Assembly (NCBI GenBank): GCA_030323885.1
Contig: CM059191.1
Span: 103,960,292 to 104,024,291, forward strand
Direction: 5' to 3'
Length of the DNA: 64,000 nt
Source: Branchipolynoe longqiensis
Lineage: Eukaryota > Annelida > Polychaeta > Phyllodocida > Polynoidae
Shown: positions 34,691 through 45,192 of the stretch, in pieces
Layout of the letters: each line of letters begins with the position of its first letter
How positions within the stretch are numbered: position 1 is the first letter of the stretch
Notes under the pieces: model-generated
What the model was told of the DNA's origin: nothing
The model's database searches: none
Seen by the model: only the letters and a program-made list of their open reading frames with translations
Translations under genes and position numbers: made by a program

Positions 34691-34797
34691 TGAAGGTTAA
34701 AGGCCAAAGTCGGATTATAAAACGACCCCATGGTAGCGGTCCCACATTCGATTCTCTGCCTTCAGAGCCAACTGGTGTCTGTTATGTGTCCCAATGT
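34691..34797. repeat. Dispersed repeat R3, copy 1
   Basis: It matches 45565-45670 closely: tgaaggttaaaggccaaagt, cggattataaaacgaccc, ctgccttca and ctggtgtctg...gtcccaatgt. Both copies follow a G-rich tract. On the minus strand gagaatcgaatgtggg is B-box-like, so a SINE origin is possible. Confidence 0.7.
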
Positions 34798-35224
34798 ACA
34801 TGGAAGAGTACCCGAGAAGTAGTTGGTTATTCATCCTTGTATTGAATTGCATGTATTTATTAATGTTCAGTGCATACAAATAGCTGTGCTTAGAAATAGA
34901 GTCTACCGACCCCACCCCCACCCCGGCGCCCCTTAACACACACACAGAAGTATACATAGGCTATTGGGGGGTTAGAAATTGCATGCTGCCTAATGCCTAT
35001 AAACCATGGTTTTACACAATTGCAATTCAAATAGATCAAACCAGTGGAGCTACCGATTGACAGGTCAGTCGCCATAGCAACTGTCCACTCGGTGTTTATC
35101 AACGGCCACCATATTATAGTATTACTGGGTTTCGGCCGCCATGAAGACCAGATAACACTATAAAACTCTTCGCCTTCATTTCACCTGTGATGCCTCCCTT
35201 AATCAACCCTTACTCAAACTCACC
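34798..35224. other. Unassigned stretch
   Basis: No gene, array or known repeat seen. A ggccgccatgaag element near 35132 is YY1-like. Confidence 0.3.
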
Positions 35225-36056
35225 AACAAACTCCTAAGGAAGAAAGGGAAGACAAGTCACACAAGATTAACAGTGAAGAAGTTGTGCTTTATTGGCATCA
35301 ACTCCTGTTAACCTACTAGTGACCTTTCACCCTCACCCCTTACCTGTTGCCCACACAGAGTCTCATTACCTCCCTTGTATCTAGGAGTCAGTGCCTACAG
35401 CCCATTGGACCGGAGTCCTGGTTGTTGCACACAGCTCAATTTGGATAGATGAATTTTGGTAGCATCAGACATAGTGCCTGGGGTCCTGCTCTAGAGTAGG
35501 TCTTCCTCACTCAAGAGCCAGGAGTAGAGTGATCTCTCCAGTGTGTCTGGAGAAGTTTCTTGAATAATTAATTAGATTGAGACTAGTGTGGTCATGATAG
35601 GCCAAGGGGGTCAGGTGACTGAACCTCCCACAGCCAGCCAACCAGACACCCCCCCTACAGACTGGTCAGTGCAATGCCCTAATATGGGGGAGTTGCCACC
35701 CAACCCAGCCTGCAGGGTGTGGCCCTAAGGAATGTGGGATGGCTGGTGTGTTTGGCCATAGGTCCTGAAGGGACAGGTAGTTGCAGACAGTTACAAATAT
35801 ATATATATTAAAAATGTCCTTTTTCTCCAATTGCATTCTTTATGAATGCATTGAAGAACATTTCACCAAGCATGAACTGTCTCTTATATGAGAACATCTC
35901 TTCATTAATCTTAGGCATCATGTATGAACATATATTTCACATAGCTTATATCATGTCATAATGTGAGTGGGGCACCATTGCTTTTAGATTACATAACTTT
36001 GTCCCCACTCCGTCGCCCAAGAATAATAATGCTCTCTGCCAATATATAATTCCGAA
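35225..36056 (+). repeat. Interspersed repeat X, most complete copy (about 830 bp)
   Basis: Reference copy for the family also seen at 371/4073 and, inverted, at 8473. Shared blocks occur along the whole length. No coding capacity. The inverted orientation carries an aataaag-like signal near one end, consistent with a solo LTR, but TG/CA termini and a flanking duplication are not clearly visible. Confidence 0.65.
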
Positions 36057-36065
36057 CCATGTGGC

Positions 36066-36104
36066 CATGGTTTATGGCCACATGGTTTGTGGCCATAAAC
36101 CATG
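36066..36104. repeat. Perfect 16-bp hairpin with 7-base loop
   Basis: Arms 36066-36081 (catggtttatggccac) and 36089-36104 are exact reverse complements around atggttt. A further catgtggtttatggccacaa at 36101-36120 repeats the arm. It lies just beyond the end of X. Confidence 0.85.
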
Positions 36105-36234
36105 TGGTTTATGGCCACAAACCATATAGTGCCACCCAGTAAGTGTCATGATTGGTGGATGCATGGGAGGGCCATGAACACCAACACTGGAGGCAGCGCC
36201 ATGTAGCGGGCTGAACACTGACTCCTTGCTTCCT

Positions 36235-36372
36235 GTACTGCAGCATCCTGGTCACAGCGCCAGTCTCTTGATGGTGTTACACACATACTGTGCACCGTGT
36301 CTAGAGAGGGATTCGAACCCACACACTCCTGTAAATATGGAGACGTGTGTTCTAATTACGCTATTAATCAAA
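36235..36372 (-). mobile_element. SINE2, diverged copy
   Basis: The minus strand has a B-box-like gggttcgaatccc (36308-36320) and a body, tgaccaggatgctgc, matching SINE2 at 30750. The A-box region is diverged. Confidence 0.55.
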
Positions 36373-36929
36373 TTGATCTTGGTCCCAGCACCATTATCTT
36401 GAGGGTGGTACACACACATATATATATATATATAATAGTTACCTACATAAATGAACAAGGAAGACGTGATAGTAGGTTAAAGTGTATTTTCTCTGGCTAG
36501 AGGAACAAAACACCCTTTGCCTAAAAAGTACAAATTCTCAGCGGCAAGTGAGTAGGACAGTGAGCAGGTGAGTGGTGGTGCCACCGTCAGAGCTGAGGCA
36601 TGAGCAGTAGATGAGTAGGTGAGGTTCAAGCACCTAATCACTGGTGTGTGGGTGGTAGGATAGTATAGTATTTCGTGTTATTATACCCGTACATTGTTGG
36701 AAGGGAAGGTGAATGGCAGCAGAGGGAGAGGGAGACCAAGAACATCATGGTCTACAAATATTTCACAGTGGACAGGCTTGAATTATTCACAGTCTATCAG
36801 AACAGCACACCATCGGGACAAGTGGAGAACCATTGCATCCAACCCTTGACTAGAGGACGGAACTATTGATTGATTGATGATACTCGTATAATTCTTATAC
36901 AGCATATATATATATATACAAGGGACAGT
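36373..36929. other. Unassigned, with two short TA microsatellites
   Basis: (TA)n runs at 36419-36434 and 36904-36917. Otherwise no gene or repeat recognised. ggtcccagcacca near 36381 may be another SINE2 scrap. Confidence 0.3.
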
Positions 36930-36990
36930 ATGCCTGGAGGTGGATTTTAACCCACACTCCTGCAAATATGGGGACATGCGTCCTAAGTAT
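36930..36990 (-). mobile_element. SINE2 head fragment
   Basis: acccacactcctgcaaatat and ggggacatgcgtcctaag match the tRNA-like part of the copy at 36318-36352. Truncated on both sides. Confidence 0.45.
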
Positions 36991-37001
36991 TCCTAAGCAT
37001 T

Positions 37002-37437
37002 CCTAACAAAACCACAAAGGGCTACTAGAGCAAATAATGTGCCACTACTAAAGCAGACTAGAAGCCAAATAAAAGCTCATGAGAGAAGCACGCTGGAAAT
37101 GGCTGCCAAGGTGTGGAATGCCCAAACGGTAAAGGAACGACAAATTCCTGACGTAAAACCTTGCAAAAAATATCTCTGCAAAATAAGGCTAGGAAACCCC
37201 CATTAAGCTGCACTAGAAAGGGGCATGTGATATGTCACGGCCCACCAGCTGGATGCCCAATGGAAGGTAGCTATGCCAAAAGTAGCCAGATAACAGACCA
37301 AACAGCTACATACAAGCCTATGATATGTTAATAGGAGTAGGCTAGTCTAGTAATAAGAGTAGAACAAAATAAAATACATATATGCCAAGAAAATTCTAAA
37401 AAACTAACATAGGCTACTAACCATACCAACCAATTAT
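37002..37437 (+). mobile_element. LINE-C 3'-end fragment
   Basis: It is nearly identical to 39729-40159: the end of the coding region (caaagggctactagagcaaa, gaaatggctgccaag) and the whole 3' UTR, ending accataccaaccaattat. The larger LINE-C copy begins at the very next base. Confidence 0.9.
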
Positions 37438-39276
37438 ATAACTGAAAAGCAAGCAAATGTAGCCATAGCGAGCCTCTATAGGCCACCGTCAGGTGAAATT
37501 GAAGTATTCCTTGAAGAACTAGAAAAGAGCATAAACACTGTAAAAAAATCAACAAATGCAGAAATCTTTGTGCTAGGGGACTTCAATGTGAATTACAGCA
37601 GCAATGACAAAAATAAACTAATGCTGCAAACCACCATCAAGATCTTAGGCCTGCAGCAGCTCATCACTGAAAACACAAGGCTAAGCAACAATAGCTCAAC
37701 AATAGACCTAATATTAACCAACTCAAACCATGCCACAAAATGGGGCACTAGAAGCTGGGGTATAAGCGACCACGAACTAGTATATGTAACCAGGAAAAAG
37801 CTTAAAAGCACAAATCACTATGAATACAAAATGGGCAGGTCCTTAAAAAACTACTCAGAAGATACATTAAAAAATCATCTGCACCAAAACATAAACAACA
37901 TCACACAAAACAGAGATGATGTTGATATCTATTGGGACAACATCATCACAGAAATAAGAAAATCAATTGATGAGATGTGTCCCATGAAGAAAATAAAAGT
38001 ACAAAAAAACCAAGACCCTTGGGTAGACAAAGACCTGCTAACACTCATCACAACCAAAAGTAAACTGGGTGATAAAGCAAAACGCACAGAAACAATAGAA
38101 GACAAACTGGCCTACCACATCGCCAGAAACAACTGTCTCAAAGCTGTGAGAACAGCAAAAAAGAAATACATAATAAAGCAGGACAAAGACTGGGGAAGCA
38201 ACACAAACAAATTCTGGAAAAATGTAAACCTATTATTCCCAAAAAATAACAAAGAAGAGCATACAAACTTCCAAGATAACGAAGGGGCAATGCTCACAGA
38301 CAAAGATGCAGCAAACAAACTGAACAGACACTTTGCCACAATAGGGCAAAAGCTGTCAGAAAAATTCAAAAAAAGATGGGAAAACAGATCAGGAACTGTG
38401 GAGAACGAAATCCCCACCTGCAAAACAGATATGATAGAAGTAAAAAAATTAATAAATGACATAGACACGAATAAACCAAGTGGAATAGATGAAATACCAA
38501 CCAAAATACTGAAAGAGGCACTCCAAGCCATCCCGGCCACCATAGTAGACCTATTCAACATCTCCTTTGAGCAGGGGCGTTTTATCTCAGCCTGGAAAAT
38601 GGCAACCATCACCCCCATTCACAAGGGTGGAGGCAAACAAAACATGGGAAACTACAGGCCAATATCAATTCTTCAAACCCCAGGCAAGCTCATTGAAAAA
38701 GTGTTACATAGACACATTAATGAACACCTGGAAAAAAATGATATACTAAACGAAAGACAAGGGGGCTTCAGGAAACTGCACTCCACATCAAAAACAATAG
38801 CTAACCTAACAAATGACATAATGGCATCAATGAACCAAAAACAATTAGTTGGAGCCGCTTTCATTGACTTCAGCAAAGCATTTGACACAGTAGACCACAA
38901 AATACTACTGGAAAAACTAAAAACCATGGGCATAAAATCCAACACTATGGATTGGATAAGATGCTACCTGAACAACAGGCAACAGAAAACAAAAATAAAC
39001 AATACACTATCAGACAACCAACCTGTCACATGTGGTGTACCCCAAGGGTCAGTGTTAGGGCCACTACTCTTTATAATCTATATAAACGACCTTGAAAAAT
39101 GGTTGCAAACTGAATGCCTCCAACTATATGCAGATGACACAGTCATATACGCAAATGGCACCACAGAGGAGGAGGTAATAACTAAACTAAATAAACTCCT
39201 ACTAAAACTAGATGAGTGGTGTGAGTCCAACAAAATAACCATCAACACAAGCAAATCAAAAACAGTACTCTTCTGA
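37438..39276 (+). pseudogene. LINE-C endonuclease/reverse transcriptase, 5'-truncated ORF
   Basis: The frame is open from the truncation point for 613 codons. Endonuclease motifs are SLYRPPSG (about residues 15-22), LGDFN (about 45-49) and SDHEL near residue 109. RT follows, with FIDFSKAFDTVDH (first catalytic Asp near 38866), GVPQGSVLGPLLF (39036-39074) and YADD (near 39127). In an intact element the endonuclease nicks DNA and RT copies the RNA there. The N-terminal endonuclease and any ORF1 are missing. A TGA at 39274-39276 ends the frame inside the thumb, where related proteins continue. Confidence 0.9.
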
Positions 39277-39931
39277 CATAAACAAATGCCAGAAAGAAAA
39301 CTACACTGTAAGTTAGGAAACCAAACACTAGAAAATGTAGACCATTAGAAATACCTAGGCCTTGAGTTGGACAGCCAACTAAACTACAACCTATGTATAA
39401 ATAAAATTATACAAAAAGTAAACCACAAACTGTGGCTATTTGCAAAGCTAAGAGACTACATCACACAAGAAATGTCAATAAAAATCTTCAAGGTCATGGT
39501 GCTCCCCTATTTTGACTATGGAGATGTAAACTACATGGGTGCGAGAAAAGAACTACTAAAAAAAACTGCAAACACTGCAGAACAGAGCCCTAAAAATCTG
39601 TCTAAGAGTAGACAAGCTGCACCCAACCTATGACATACACAAAAGAACCAAAGTGAAACTACTAGAAAATAGGAGAATAATTCATTTGAAAACATTAGCA
39701 TATAGCTATAGTCAAAACAGTAAACTTCTAACAAAACCACAAAGGGCTACTAGAGCAAATAATGCACCACTACTAAAGCAGACCAGAAGCCGAATAAAAG
39801 CTCATGAGAGAAGCACACTGGAAATGGCTGCCAAGTTGTGGAATGCCCAAACGGTAAAGGAACGACAAATTCCTGACCTAAAAACTTACAAAAAATATCT
39901 GTGCAAAATAAGGCTAGGAAACCCCCAGTAA
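39277..39931 (+). pseudogene. LINE-C thumb/C-terminal coding remnant
   Basis: Homologous coding sequence continues past the TGA with a second stop (TAG near 39347), then YLGLELDSQLNY and the usual YFDYGDV motif near 39509. A frameshift at the A run near 39553-39562 moves the end into another frame, which closes at 39931 after RLGNPQ. Few lesions for a dead copy suggest moderate age. Confidence 0.8.
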
Positions 39932-40161
39932 GCTACACTGCAAAGGGGCATGTGATATGTCACGGCCCACCAGCGGGATGCCCAATGGAAGGTAACCATG
40001 CCAAAAGTAGCCAGATAACACACCACACAGCTACATACAGGCCTATGATATGTAAATAGGAGTAGGCTAGTCTAGTAATAAGAGTAGAAAAATAAAAAAA
40101 TATATACCAAGAAAATCCAAAAAAACTAACATAGGCTACTAACCATACCAACCAATTATCT

Positions 40162-40337
40162 ATCTGCTACTGAAATGCAGGCAATCAAATACCTTATCAG
40201 CAGCCACTGTGTGGTAAGATAACACCAACACTACAACTGGCCAGCATTGAAAACAAGCCTGGGTACCCGGGCTTATATGCTATGGACAGTATAAATACAG
40301 CCTTAATAAAAAATAAATAAAAATAAATAAATAAAAA
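40162..40337 (+). mobile_element. LINE-A 3'-end, tail copy 1
   Basis: 5'-truncated. The last 60 bases match 60768-60830 (attgaaaacaagcctgggta, cttatatgctatggacagta, taaatacagcct). The tail is an A-rich (ataa)n stretch, 40303-40337. Confidence 0.85.
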
Positions 40338-40672
40338 ATCTGCTACTGAAATGCAGGCAATCAAATAACTTATCAGCAGCTACTGTGTGGTAAGATAACA
40401 CCACCACTACAACTGGCCAGCATTGAAAACAAGCCTGGGTCATCATCATGCTGTCGGTCGCGATGCGACAAAGACTGCTTTCATTACTTGTCTGTCGCTC
40501 TCCGTTTTGTGCGGTTGTACATTTCATGAAAGCTGCCTGCAAAAGTGTTGAAGTGCTGTGGCCTTTTGCAAGTTACCAGCGGCACTCTCTCGGGGAGCAA
40601 ATAGAGGTTTCACACCGGCAAGAACATGTCCAGACAGGCGCAAAACTATTTGTCCCTGCAGTGGCTGGTCGG

Positions 40673-40803
40673 TGTAATGATCATGAACCGACTCTACACA
40701 ACGACGTCTAGTTTCATAATGCTTTATTTGGGTTCCGCGCAGACGGCGCTGCCGGCCCGATCAGGGTTTCGGTTTCGGGTGCTCGCGTCGTACATACACT
40801 ACA
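40673..40803 (-). repeat. Gypsy 3' LTR (131 bp)
   Basis: Plus strand starts tgtaatgatcatgaaccgac and ends cgtacatacactaca. The plus-strand gctttattt corresponds to an aataaagc polyadenylation signal on the element strand. Confidence 0.95.
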
Positions 40804-40813
40804 TCTCCCTTTT
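40804..40813 (-). other. Gypsy polypurine tract
   Basis: The minus strand reads aaaagggaga immediately before the 3' LTR, the normal primer for plus-strand DNA synthesis. Confidence 0.85.
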
Positions 40814-41297
40814 ATACATTTTGCATTGTAATGAAAGCACAGTAAGCTACCGATGATTTTAACCTCTCCCTGTGTATGGCTTCCGAGGATTGCAAGTAAC
40901 ATTCAGTCGTGACGTCATTCATTTCTGTGACCTTATGTTTCTTACATCATTTACGACTTACCGCGTTGTGGCTGGCATGCAAGCACAGCCCTGTTTCCTT
41001 CCGAAGGTAGCCCCTAAACCGGCTTGTTAATTTTTATTTTTTTTTTTTTTTTTAATATAGTTTTGACCTTACACTATGGTCTTTTTGGACGTGTGTCATT
41101 TCGTGGATACTTATACTTATTTCTAACATTTAGCGCATGCACATTTATAACATTGTATATATTGGTATCTAATAATGTTTGACTTTGTGTCTGTACGTAC
41201 CAACCGTGTGACCTTGTGCATTCATTTGCGCACATGTGCATCTCGTCGTAGATGTGGGTCGCTGTCGCGTTGCCGATACGCGTGACATGTTTATTAC
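40814..41297 (-). other. Gypsy 3' untranslated region
   Basis: Between the integrase stop and the polypurine tract. A T run lies at 41033-41053 on the plus strand. There is no ORF, hence no envelope gene. Confidence 0.6.
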
Positions 41298-42734
41298 CTA
41301 CTGATACGCTAGCCTTTGTGGCGGTTTTACTTTTCGTCCGTATCTCGTTGTGTATGGGCTTTGTGACGCGTTCTCACTGGCTTTATCAGTTTGGGACCCG
41401 TGTTGTGTGTGCGGGTTGAGTTGTTCAATGTTCTGATTATTTTCCTTTGTCTGGAATATATGTTTTCGGTTTCGTACTAGGTTATGATTTTTGTTGTTGC
41501 GTACTACGTATTTTCTTGTCTCGTTGTCGCCCGCCTTTTCTATCACCCCTTGGGCCCATTTCCCTTTGTGGGTTAGATACCGCACGTATTGTCCGGCCTG
41601 TATGATGTTGTGATTCTTCCCTGCATGGCGGTCGTAGCGTTGTTTTTGTTTCATTTGTACATTTCTGATTTGTTGTTTTGCTACTCTAGTTACTTTGGGT
41701 TTTAATTGTTGTGCTGTTGTTGGCAGTTTCGAACGTAGCTTTCTACTCATTAGCATTTGCGCTGGCGATGCGTCTATGTCTGCCAGCGGAGTGTTTCTGT
41801 AGTTTAGCAGGAACAGGTTGTAGTCTTTTGACTCTGTCATGGCCTTTTTTATCATTTTCTTTACTGTTTGGATATGCCTTTCGGCCTGCCCGTTGCTTTG
41901 TGGAAAGTGCGGACTCGAAAACGTGATTTTGAATCCGTATTGTTCTGCGAATTTGTTATATTCCTCCCCTGCGAATTGTGGACCATTGTCAGACACTACA
42001 TTCTCTGGAATGCCGTGCCGACCAAATATTTGCTTCATTGCTTTTATCACTGCACTGCTTGTTGTTGTCTGTAGCTCTACCACTTCTGGATATTTCGACC
42101 AGTAATCTACGATTAGTAAGTATGTTTGATTTTCTATTTGGAACAGATCGGCCCCTATTTTGTTGAACGGTGAGCATGGTATTTCATGTGACGTTAATGG
42201 TTCACTGTGTTGTTTGTTCCTGTACTGTTGGCATAACGTGCATCTTTTAATTTTGTCTTCTAGTTGTGTTTGCATACCTGGCCAAAAAACGTGTTCTCTT
42301 GCTAGTCGCTTACTTTTGATTATTCCCTGGTGTGTTTCGTGTAATCTTGTTAACATTTCCTTTTGCAGTTCTGAGGGTATTATTATTCTGTTACCTTTTA
42401 GTAATACTCCGTTGGCCCTGGTTATTTCGTGCCGGAACGTATGGAATGGCGTCACACATTTCGGTACTGAGTTTTTATCCTCTGGCCATCCGTTCTCAAC
42501 CATTTTGATTACTTCAGTTAGCACTTTATCTTTGTTTGTTTCTTTTGCGATGTCATTAAGGCCCCCTTGTACTAAGTGTATTGCTGCTAATGTGATGTCT
42601 GTGTCGAACAGCTGCTCAGGTCCTGTCTTGTCGCTGTGGTCTCTGGACAACGGATCTGCAACATACATATTACAACCCTTTATGTGGACCAGTTCTAGGT
42701 TGTAATTCAATAAGCGCATCCTCATGCGTTGCAT
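41298..42734 (-). CDS. Gypsy integrase with RNase H connection remnant
   Basis: 478 residues. The first 30 (up to YVADPLSR) are the normal link between RNase H and integrase, so this is pol shifted by one frameshift, not a separate gene. The zinc-binding domain has His132/His135 and C165-x2-C168. The core DDE triad is Asp196 (GADLF), Asp249 (SDNGPQF) and Glu285 (QAERH), with 35 residues between the last two, as in retroviral-type integrases. The C-terminal tail (RYDRHAGKNHNI) is typical of mag-like elements. It would insert the cDNA, making the 5-bp duplication seen. Confidence 0.92.
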   Translation of the reverse strand: MQRMRMRLLNYNLELVHIKGCNMYVADPLSRDHSDKTGPEQLFDTDITLAAIHLVQGGLNDIAKETNKDKVLTEVIKMVENGWPEDKNSVPKCVTPFHTFRHEITRANGVLLKGNRIIIPSELQKEMLTRLHETHQGIIKSKRLAREHVFWPGMQTQLEDKIKRCTLCQQYRNKQHSEPLTSHEIPCSPFNKIGADLFQIENQTYLLIVDYWSKYPEVVELQTTTSSAVIKAMKQIFGRHGIPENVVSDNGPQFAGEEYNKFAEQYGFKITFSSPHFPQSNGQAERHIQTVKKMIKKAMTESKDYNLFLLNYRNTPLADIDASPAQMLMSRKLRSKLPTTAQQLKPKVTRVAKQQIRNVQMKQKQRYDRHAGKNHNIIQAGQYVRYLTHKGKWAQGVIEKAGDNETRKYVVRNNKNHNLVRNRKHIFQTKENNQNIEQLNPHTQHGSQTDKASENASQSPYTTRYGRKVKPPQRLAYQ

Positions 42735-43941
42735 GCGCTGCGGACAGTTGGTACATTGGTTTATTTACAATTGCTACCAGTGGTTTATGATCTGTTTCGA
42801 CCCGTACCTTCTTTCCGAATATGTAGTTATGGAACTTCGTGCAACCGAAACAGATTGCTAAGAGTTCTTTTTCGATCACCGCATAGCTGCTTTGGGTCTC
42901 GTCAAGCGCTTTTGATGCCATTGCTATTGGCCTGCCTTCTTGCAACAGTGCCGCCCCGAGCCCTGACTTTGAGGCATCAACTTGGAGAGTTATCTCTTTA
43001 GTTACGTCATAGAATCTGAGGACAGGTGCTTTTGTGATCATTTTTTTTAGATTATTGAATGCATTTTGTTGCGATTCTTGCCAATGCGATGCCGTTTCCT
43101 TTACTGTTAGAATGCGTAATGGTTTTGTTAGTTCTGCGAGGTTGGGCATGAATTTAGCTACATAGGCTACCATGCCCAAGAATCTTTGTACCGACTGTTT
43201 GTTGGTGGGTGTGGGCATGTCTGTTATTGCTTGTACTCTCTCATTGCTTGGTTTCACCCCTTCTTCCGAAATGATGTGGCCTACGTAATTGACACTTGTT
43301 TTACCAATGCTAGATTTGTCAGGATTTAGGGTTAATCCAACCTCTCGTGCCCGTTCTAGGACAGCGTTGAGATTCGCGTTGTGCTCGGTTATTGTTTTCC
43401 CGTACACCAAAATGTCATCTGTAATTACGCTAACTCCCTTCAAATCATGCAGAATTTTATTCATTTCGTATATGAAGATGTCCCCGGCGGTTTTAATGCC
43501 AAACGGTAGCCTTGTGTATCTATATCTGCCCCAGGGGGTGTTAAACGTGCATAGTTTTGAGCTGTCTATGTCTAGTTGAATTTGCCAATAACCATTTTTT
43601 GCGTCAAGGACTGAAAAGTATTTTGCATCGTCTAACTTTGCTATGACCTCCTCTACCGTACGTGTCGGGTATGGCCCCCTTAGGATTGCTTTGTTTAGTC
43701 TGGTTGGATCTAAGCACACTCTGATTTTGTCTTTTTTCCTGACCACCGTTATTGAACTGACCCATGGCGTCAGTTCTGTCTCTTCTACTATTACCCCCAG
43801 TTTCAGCATTCGGTCTAATTCTGCCTTTACCTTGTTTTCAATGGCATGCGGTACCCGTCTGGGCGGGTCAATGACTGGTTGCACTGTACTGTCTGTGTAT
43901 ATCTTAGCATTTATTTTAATCGTGCCTAGACCCGTGAACAC
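42670..43941 (-). CDS. Gypsy reverse transcriptase and RNase H
   Basis: 423 residues. RT has VLDAKNGYWQI (catalytic Asp 113), LPFGIK and the active-site pair at 175-176 in ITDDILVYG. The residue before DD is Thr, where a hydrophobic residue is usual, and LPFGIKTAGDIF departs from the usual SAPE-F. RNase H runs from about 318: Asp 322 (VDAS), Glu 357 and Asp 384 (TDHKPL). The frame is lost about 28 residues before its stop, right after the RNase H (MYQLSA). Integrase continues in another phase from 42734. Confidence 0.9.
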   Translation of the reverse strand: MFTGLGTIKINAKIYTDSTVQPVIDPPRRVPHAIENKVKAELDRMLKLGVIVEETELTPWVSSITVVRKKDKIRVCLDPTRLNKAILRGPYPTRTVEEVIAKLDDAKYFSVLDAKNGYWQIQLDIDSSKLCTFNTPWGRYRYTRLPFGIKTAGDIFIYEMNKILHDLKGVSVITDDILVYGKTITEHNANLNAVLERAREVGLTLNPDKSSIGKTSVNYVGHIISEEGVKPSNERVQAITDMPTPTNKQSVQRFLGMVAYVAKFMPNLAELTKPLRILTVKETASHWQESQQNAFNNLKKMITKAPVLRFYDVTKEITLQVDASKSGLGAALLQEGRPIAMASKALDETQSSYAVIEKELLAICFGCTKFHNYIFGKKVRVETDHKPLVAIVNKPMYQLSAAHATHEDALIELQPRTGPHKGL

Positions 43942-43984
43942 ATCGTTAAATGTTTTTACCGTGTTCTGTGAATCACTGATGTCT

Positions 43985-45181
43985 CTAGGATGCGTAGTCG
44001 GACGCCTCCTTGCCGAGGATGGGGCATCCTGTCTCTGTCACTTGGAATCGTAGCCACTGATCCCGCACTAGCAGCGATGTTTCTCCTCTCGACACTATCT
44101 TTTCACCCGAGTACGTGACGAGTCGACATCTTGATGTTTTTAATTCCGCGTTGTTGATTCTGCTGAATAAGTTCATTGGAATTATGTTTGCTTCAGAGCC
44201 CGTATCCAATTTGAATTTTATATTGACGGGGCCCACAGGTATTTCGGCAAACCACAAATCGCTTGTCTTGCTGTCATCTCTGTCGATGGCTCCCACGAAC
44301 AGGTCAAATTCCGGGTTTTCGAATTCCTTCTCGTCGTCTTCATCGTGTTCGTTTAGGACTATCTTGTTTATGCTTGTGGTTTTGCCCCGGCACACTTTCG
44401 CGAAATGTCCTATCTTTATGCACACCGAGCACGATTTGCCGTTTGCGGGGCATGCGTCGCGACCGTTTCGGTGAGTGTACCCGCACCATGAACAATTTGC
44501 GCGCACGTCTCCGGGTCTGCTGTCTTGATCCCGGCTCCCTCTGGCAGCCGGCCGTTGCCTCTGCTGCTGCCTGGAGTCGTACGTTCGTGGTGTTTGGCGG
44601 GCCGTATCCTCACGTCGTACGTAATCCACCGCATGTTCGCCGCTTGTCGCCCCTGCCAACTGTCGTCCTGTGTGTTCGCTCAGGCGGCATATTTCCTCGC
44701 ACATCTTGAGAGACAGTTTCGGCGTTCTTAAGAGCCGATTGCGTAGCTCATTGCATTTGACACCGCTCACTAGTCTGTCGCACATCAATGATTCTTCTAG
44801 GCCTTCGTATTGACAGTGTCCGATTCGGTGTCGCACTTCTCTTATGTATGTGTCCATCGTCTCTTGGCCCTGGTTATACGAGTTAAACTTGTACCGAGTC
44901 ACAGTCAAGTTTGTTCGTCCTTCACAGTATATCCGGAACGCTTCCCGGAGTGGTTCGATTTTGTCTATTTCGGGGGCCGTGAATGTCATTGCTTGATGCA
45001 CTTTTTGCGCTTCTGCTCCTGCCACATGTAAAAACACGCAGCACTGCACCTTCTCGCTCCTACTCAGCACTCCGGCTGCTGTGGCGTAGATCTGGTAGGA
45101 ATGGCTCCAGGCTTTCCAGTTAGCCGCCAAGTCCTCGTTCAAATTCAGTGTGGCGGGGGGTTTCAACCCGGAAAGAGCCAT
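43985..45181 (-). CDS. Gypsy Gag-protease
   Basis: This 398-residue frame starts 30 bp inside the 5' LTR. Residues 1-190 are a Gag capsid-like region (NWKAWSHSYQIY, FNSYNQGQETMD). Two zinc-knuckle-like motifs follow: C230-x2-C-x3-H-x6-C and C251-x2-C-x4-H-x4-C, which bind element RNA. A retropepsin-type protease has its catalytic DTG at 326-328. The frame ends at 43985. The pol frame already reads openly upstream of its first listed start and overlaps this end in a different phase, so either programmed frameshifting or a mutation separates them. Confidence 0.9.
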   Translation of the reverse strand: MALSGLKPPATLNLNEDLAANWKAWSHSYQIYATAAGVLSRSEKVQCCVFLHVAGAEAQKVHQAMTFTAPEIDKIEPLREAFRIYCEGRTNLTVTRYKFNSYNQGQETMDTYIREVRHRIGHCQYEGLEESLMCDRLVSGVKCNELRNRLLRTPKLSLKMCEEICRLSEHTGRQLAGATSGEHAVDYVRREDTARQTPRTYDSRQQQRQRPAARGSRDQDSRPGDVRANCSWCGYTHRNGRDACPANGKSCSVCIKIGHFAKVCRGKTTSINKIVLNEHDEDDEKEFENPEFDLFVGAIDRDDSKTSDLWFAEIPVGPVNIKFKLDTGSEANIIPMNLFSRINNAELKTSRCRLVTYSGEKIVSRGETSLLVRDQWLRFQVTETGCPILGKEASDYAS

Positions 45182-45192
45182 TTTGCTTCAGT

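Larger units (their letters stand above)
37438..40159 (+). mobile_element. LINE-C non-LTR retrotransposon, 5'-truncated, 2.7 kb
   Basis: It begins within the endonuclease domain and includes a complete RT core, thumb and 3' UTR ending accaaccaattat. It joins head to tail with the preceding 3' fragment. The domain order APE-type endonuclease then RT, without RNase H, fits the CR1/L2/Jockey groups. Confidence 0.9.
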
